Assembly (NCBI GenBank): GCA_016256075.1 | Contig: SDVU01000100.1 | Coordinates: forward strand, 1 to 21,038 | Reading direction: 5' to 3' | Source: Dictyocoela muelleri | Taxonomy: Eukaryota > Microsporidia | Length of the DNA: 21,038 nt | Shown: piece after piece, positions 17,353 to 21,038 of the stretch | Numbering within the stretch: the first letter of the stretch is position 1 | How the letters are laid out: each line of letters opens with the position of its first letter | Position numbers and translations under genes: made by a program | The notes under the pieces: generated by a model | Databases searched by the model: none | What the model was told of the DNA's origin: nothing | The model's input: only the letters and a program-made list of their open reading frames with translations

Positions 17353-17679
17353 GATCCTAACCTTCCTTACGCATCCCCTTCTAAAAAAAATCGCAAACTA
17401 CGCAATATGGCATTAGCAAGAGAAAATAATTATTTTGTTATAATCTTATATACATGCCTTAAAAAACAATTTTTATATAAGCCGATATTACAGAGTTTAT
17501 GTAAATTTAGGCCAAAGCCCAAAATTTACTAAACTCGGAAATATCGGCTTATATAAAAATTGTTTTTTACAGCATGTATATAAGATTATATAAAAAATAA
17601 TTATTTTCTCTTGCTAATTCCATATTGCGTAGTTTGCGATATTTTTTATAAAGGGGAGTGCGTAAGGCTGGTAAGAACC
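17353..17679. mobile_element. Long hairpin MITE
   Basis: A 327-bp near-perfect palindrome, centre near 17514. The left end GATCCTAACCTTCCTTACGC pairs with GCGTAAGGCTGGTAAGAACC on the right. The arms go through ATCGCAAACTACGCAATATGG and TTAGCAAGAGAAAATAATTA to AAAATTGTTTTTTA-type sequence near the middle. The right tip (reverse complement GGTTCTTACCAGCCTT) resembles the Merlin outer end GGTTCTACCACGACTT, and the arm shares ATATGGCATTA with the hairpins at 12527 and 13881 and the one at 10463. Two arms this well matched suggest recent arrival. Confidence 0.8.
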
Positions 17680-18439
17680 TATTTTTTTTTATTTTTTTTT
17701 TATATTTATTTTCAATTAAATTAAAATGAACGAAAGCCAAAGGCTAATAAATATTTGCCAAATTTCTTAATATTTTTATTAGCCCTGTATATATCAATGA
17801 GTTTCTTATTTATCAGATATTTTACTATAAGCTGGTTAAAATAAAAATTACAAGCACTAATTATAACTGCTGGAAATACATGTCAAATTCATTGTATACT
17901 GCAATTACGAAATCCATTACGATGAATTCCTGTTCTCGATTGATTTTTGATTTGATAAAGTTTAAAATAGAAATATAAGATTTTGTATTCTTTATTTTTA
18001 TGATTATGTATACTAAAGAAATTATTTCACTGAAAAATAACACCGATAAAAATATAAAGTTGAGAGAATCCTTTAGATGCCAAATAGAAAGTCGTTCCTA
18101 CAAGCCCAAAATAAAATTTTTCTATTCAAGAGAAGTTTTTATCAGTAGAAAAATCAGTACACTATCACTACAGCACTTTCAAGAATCCAATTTTAAGAAT
18201 TAATCATTGGAAAATGCAAATTGCAAATTTATAAGAATTTAATCCTCTGTCATACAAGTTACTTTATATTTCGTCTTTTTTTTGAAATAGTCTCGTAGAC
18301 TTTCGTACTTTTAAGGCATTCTTTTTTTCACGTTTAAAATAAACATACGCTTCTATTAATGCATATTAACCCTTAAACGATTTTGACCAAAATAATAGAT
18401 GACCATTTTTTAATTTTTTTTCAATTTTTTTGGCAACCC

Positions 18440-18590
18440 ATCTCGAAAATTTTTTAAATTTTTTTTTGAAAAAATTGAAAAATTAAAATATTTTAATTTG
18501 AAAAAATTAAAAAATTAAAATATTTTTTTGAAGAATTAAATATTTTTTTGAAAAATTAAAATATCTTTCAATTTTTTTAAAAAATTAATT
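18440..18590. repeat. Degenerate AT-rich tandem repeat
   Basis: Recurring units near TTTTTTTGAAAAATTAAAATAT with variable spacing. Probably slippage-grown low-complexity DNA. Confidence 0.5.
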
Positions 18591-19320
18591 ACTTCATAGT
18601 GATTATTGGTTCTTTTAAAAACTCGAAATTATTTCTGAAATTTTAAAAATTATTTTCTAAATTAATTACAAATTTTTTTACCAATAACTTTTGAAAAAAC
18701 ACTTTTATGGATTATAATTGACAAATGGAAGTTAAAAAATAAAATTAGATTTACAAAAGAAAAAAATGAGTAAAACAGTTAAATTTGAAAATATTGATCA
18801 TGCATTAAGTTTTTGTGGAAATAATAAATAATGTTTGATTTCTTTACTTTGTATTTAAAAAAACTATTTATTCCGTTTTACGGCAAAAAAATATAACAAA
18901 TTCACATTATCATTAAATAATATTATTTGTATATAATAATCAAAAATTAAAAAAAACAATCGATATGATGATTCGTGCAGAAATTAAAACAACGAAATGT
19001 TATACAGATTGAAAAAATAACAAAAATACTATGTAATGTATATTAAATAATTTTACATTTTAATCTTAAATGAATAATTGATTTATGATTTGTTTATTTT
19101 TATGAAAATCCATTTCATTGCCGCTTTAATATCATAAAAATAGTTTCTAAATCTAAAACAATTTAGACAATCAATTATTTATCAATTTATTTTTATTGCC
19201 AAACAATACGTTATAATATGTAGATTTAAAAACATTAATAAAATATGAAAATCTCTATAAAAATAAGATTTTTTCTTTTTGAGCGATAAATTACCATTGC
19301 ATTCACATAATAAAGTAAAT

Positions 19321-19387
19321 ATGGGAAGTTGAAAACATAGTAATATGAAAATGTGAAAATATAGAAATATGAAAATATGAGAATATG
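19321..19387 (+). repeat. GAAAATAT short tandem repeat
   Basis: About seven degenerate units of 8-9 bp (ATGAAAATGTGAAAATATAG and so on). Simple-sequence DNA. Confidence 0.6.
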
Positions 19388-19700
19388 GTCAGGATTTTGT
19401 CTTGAAACTAATTTAAAAGTATAAGAGGATCATTATTTGGCAATTATTTATTTAATAAATATATTTATTTTTTATAAATTTCAATTGTCTTTTTTTAAAA
19501 GGATACCATTTTTATAAAAATTAAGCGTATTCTTTTATTTTTAAAAAGTATTTAAATTCATATGATGTAATTAATGGGTTTTTAATAATAAATTGTTGTA
19601 TATACTTGAAAATAGATTCAACTGATTGATAAAGGTCCAAAATAAAAAAAATAATCAGCAAATTTTTATTTTTTTTCATAATAATTAAATTTTGATATGT

Positions 19701-20950
19701 TTAAAAACTATATTCGTCAGAAGTTTCATCTCTGTTATTAATGTGAAAATATTTGAAGCAAGGTATCACAAATAGATAAATGTCACATTTTTCGCATTTA
19801 ATGAAGGTTGTCGATCTTCTCCCGAAAAATTTAGTGCAATAATGACAATTTGATCTTTTAATAGCCTTTTGGGGATAATGAGTAAATTTTCTTTAAGGGT
19901 ATTATTGGTTTTTCCAATATTAGATTTTTCAATTAGATAATCAATTATTGTTTCTGTAAAATCATAGTGGTTAATTTTTTCATCATTGTTAAATTTCTAT
20001 AGAGTACGTAGGAATTGTGGAAAATAATTTCGAAATTGGCATGTAAACTTCTGCGTCCATCTATTTGAAATACGTTCAAGTGGATAGTATTTGATCATTT
20101 GATCAAACTATCTACACCGCATATATGTTTATTATATTCGTCAACGACTTTGGGAATTCTCTTTTTCTTAGTATCAGTATATTCACGGGCATCATAGCAA
20201 TTTGTCAATATCGTCACTGGCTTTTTATCATACCAAATTAAAATCTGTACACCGTCTTTTGTTAATACCACACGATTTTCATGACATACCTTTGTTTTAA
20301 GCTTTAAAAGATCAGTTGGACCACCTCGTCTATTTCTTAATGTCCCGGTAGTATATATTTTAGATTTATATAAAATTTTTGTTAATTTAAAGGAATTATA
20401 ATAGTTGTCCATAAATAATTTTCGATATTGTCCCGAAACATTTTTGCATAGGGAAACCACTGTTTCTTCTAAAGATGTCTTTTCGCCCACTATTCTCAAA
20501 TTACAAAAAAAACCTGAATTTGATTCGGCAAGAATGTAAAATTTTTTTTTCCCCATTTATATGGCTTGGATGGTGAATAAACCTTATTTTTAATTTTTCT
20601 TTTATAGGCCATCATTCGTTCATCTATAAGGAAAAATTCACCTGGTATGTATGTATTTGAAAACAATAATTCGAGCCCCTTAATTATTTTAGGACATTTT
20701 TTGATTTTAAGTCCTTCTGTATCCTTATCACTAATACATGTTATATTTTTGTTATAAATTGAAATTTTTTGAACTTCATTATCTCACAAATCCTTTTATT
20801 ATATGAATATTTTTTCTTTTTGTTCCAGCAATGCTGGACATTAACAGGATTATTTATACCAAAAATCAGAAGTATCGCAATGTACGCATAAAGATCTTGA
20901 ATATCTATGCCATAATAGGATTCGTTATTTTTATTATTATCATTTTTCAC
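19701..20950 (-). pseudogene. piggyBac transposase (DDE_Tnp_1_7), broken
   Basis: Reading leftward on the - strand. N-terminal part (20741-20950): IDIQDLYAYIAILLIFGINNP, the conserved helix before the core. Then IPGEFFLIDERMMAYKRK with the first catalytic Asp at 20622-20624, and SPSKPYKWGKK. An intact 153-codon stretch (20095-20556) carries LFMDNYYNS (second Asp at 20407-20409), GTLRNRRGGP, IWYDKKPV (third Asp at 20227-20229) and YNKHICGVDS. A shifted frame gives YYPLERISNRWTQKF, and the C-terminus is a cysteine-rich finger: NCHYCTKFFGR, KCEKCDIYLFVIPCFKYFH. Breaks: shifts near 20745, 20545 (run of A), 20100 and 19845, plus a stop near 19990. The three Asp residues and the finger all survive, so decay is recent. 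Family role: excision at TTAA sites. Confidence 0.88.
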
Positions 20951-21038
20951 GTCATATTATATTTGTTTTTCTTATATATCTTTTTATTTGTTAATGATAA
21001 AATATAATTTAATATCTCCTCTTTGAAAAATAAATTGA
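19701..21038 (-). mobile_element. piggyBac-type DNA transposon remnant
   Basis: Transposase-bearing remnant on the - strand. The coding part ends with TAA at 19701-19703. The 5' side runs to at least 20950 and may continue past the window edge. I did not find CCC-type tips with TTAA on the left side, so the limits of the element are unknown. At about 1.25 kb the coding part is shorter than usual piggyBac transposases (around 550-600 codons), so the N-terminal region is missing or beyond the window. Confidence 0.75.

Larger units (their letters stand above)
17680..19700. other. 2-kb low-complexity AT-rich stretch
   Basis: No gene, transposase motif or element end recognised. Open frames near 17861-18203 on both strands show no known motif. 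It holds a degenerate (TTTTTGAAAAATTAAAATAT)-like array at about 18440-18590 and a GAAAATAT repeat at 19321-19387. Confidence 0.4.

Noticed and set aside
17861-18203. Opposed open frames of 60 and 67 codons
   Set aside because: No motif, no neighbouring signal, AT-rich low-complexity surroundings; unsupported.

Overview
This is a strongly AT-rich eukaryotic window that I read as almost entirely a graveyard of transposable elements. I found no convincing host gene, tRNA, rRNA or CRISPR array. Six kinds of element are recognisable: a Ty3/gypsy-type pol fossil, a Ginger-like transposon with a gypsy-type integrase, FLYWCH-containing MULEs (Mutator-like), a Merlin (IS1016/ISXO2-type) element, a piggyBac transposase and a hAT-like short element. 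Many non-autonomous foldback (hairpin) elements lie among them. Low GC, this mix of element types and a run of C directly before the Merlin start codon would fit a large-genome microsporidian. That placement is inference: other AT-rich eukaryotes, for example myxozoans, remain possible.

Layout. 1-300: AT-rich with a small G-rich minisatellite. 300-2215: decayed Ty3/gypsy pol on the + strand (RT, RNase H, integrase). 2474-4424: Ginger-like element with about 160-bp GC-tipped inverted ends and a broken integrase on the - strand. 4485-4531: a short array of a 16-bp GAATTC repeat. 4771-6578: MULE-1 between two 78-bp direct repeats. 6602-7330: foldback built of 16-bp GAATTC repeats. 7552-9234: MULE-2. 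9655-11927: a third MULE on the - strand, interrupted by nested hairpin elements and ending in an inverted pair of FLYWCH 5' ends. 11928-12498: foldback array of a 14-15 bp repeat. 12501-14182: Merlin element with a hairpin element near each end. 14469-15750: large foldback with another GAATTC-repeat element nested in it, with an 8-bp target duplication. 15951-16256: hAT-like element. 16411-16856: MULE-type MITE with a 9-10 bp target duplication. 17353-17679: long hairpin MITE. 17680-19700: low-complexity AT-rich DNA. 19701-21038: piggyBac transposase remnant on the - strand, running toward the right edge.

Nothing here works together as a host pathway. The connecting theme is parasitism among transposons. 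Hairpin MITEs resemble the ends of the Merlin element, short elements share the hairpin-tipped ends of the MULEs, and a 16-bp GAATTC repeat recurs at three loci with similar terminal bases. Every transposase is visibly broken, so any movement of the short elements would need enzymes encoded elsewhere. All domain calls come from reading motifs by eye; no database search was possible.
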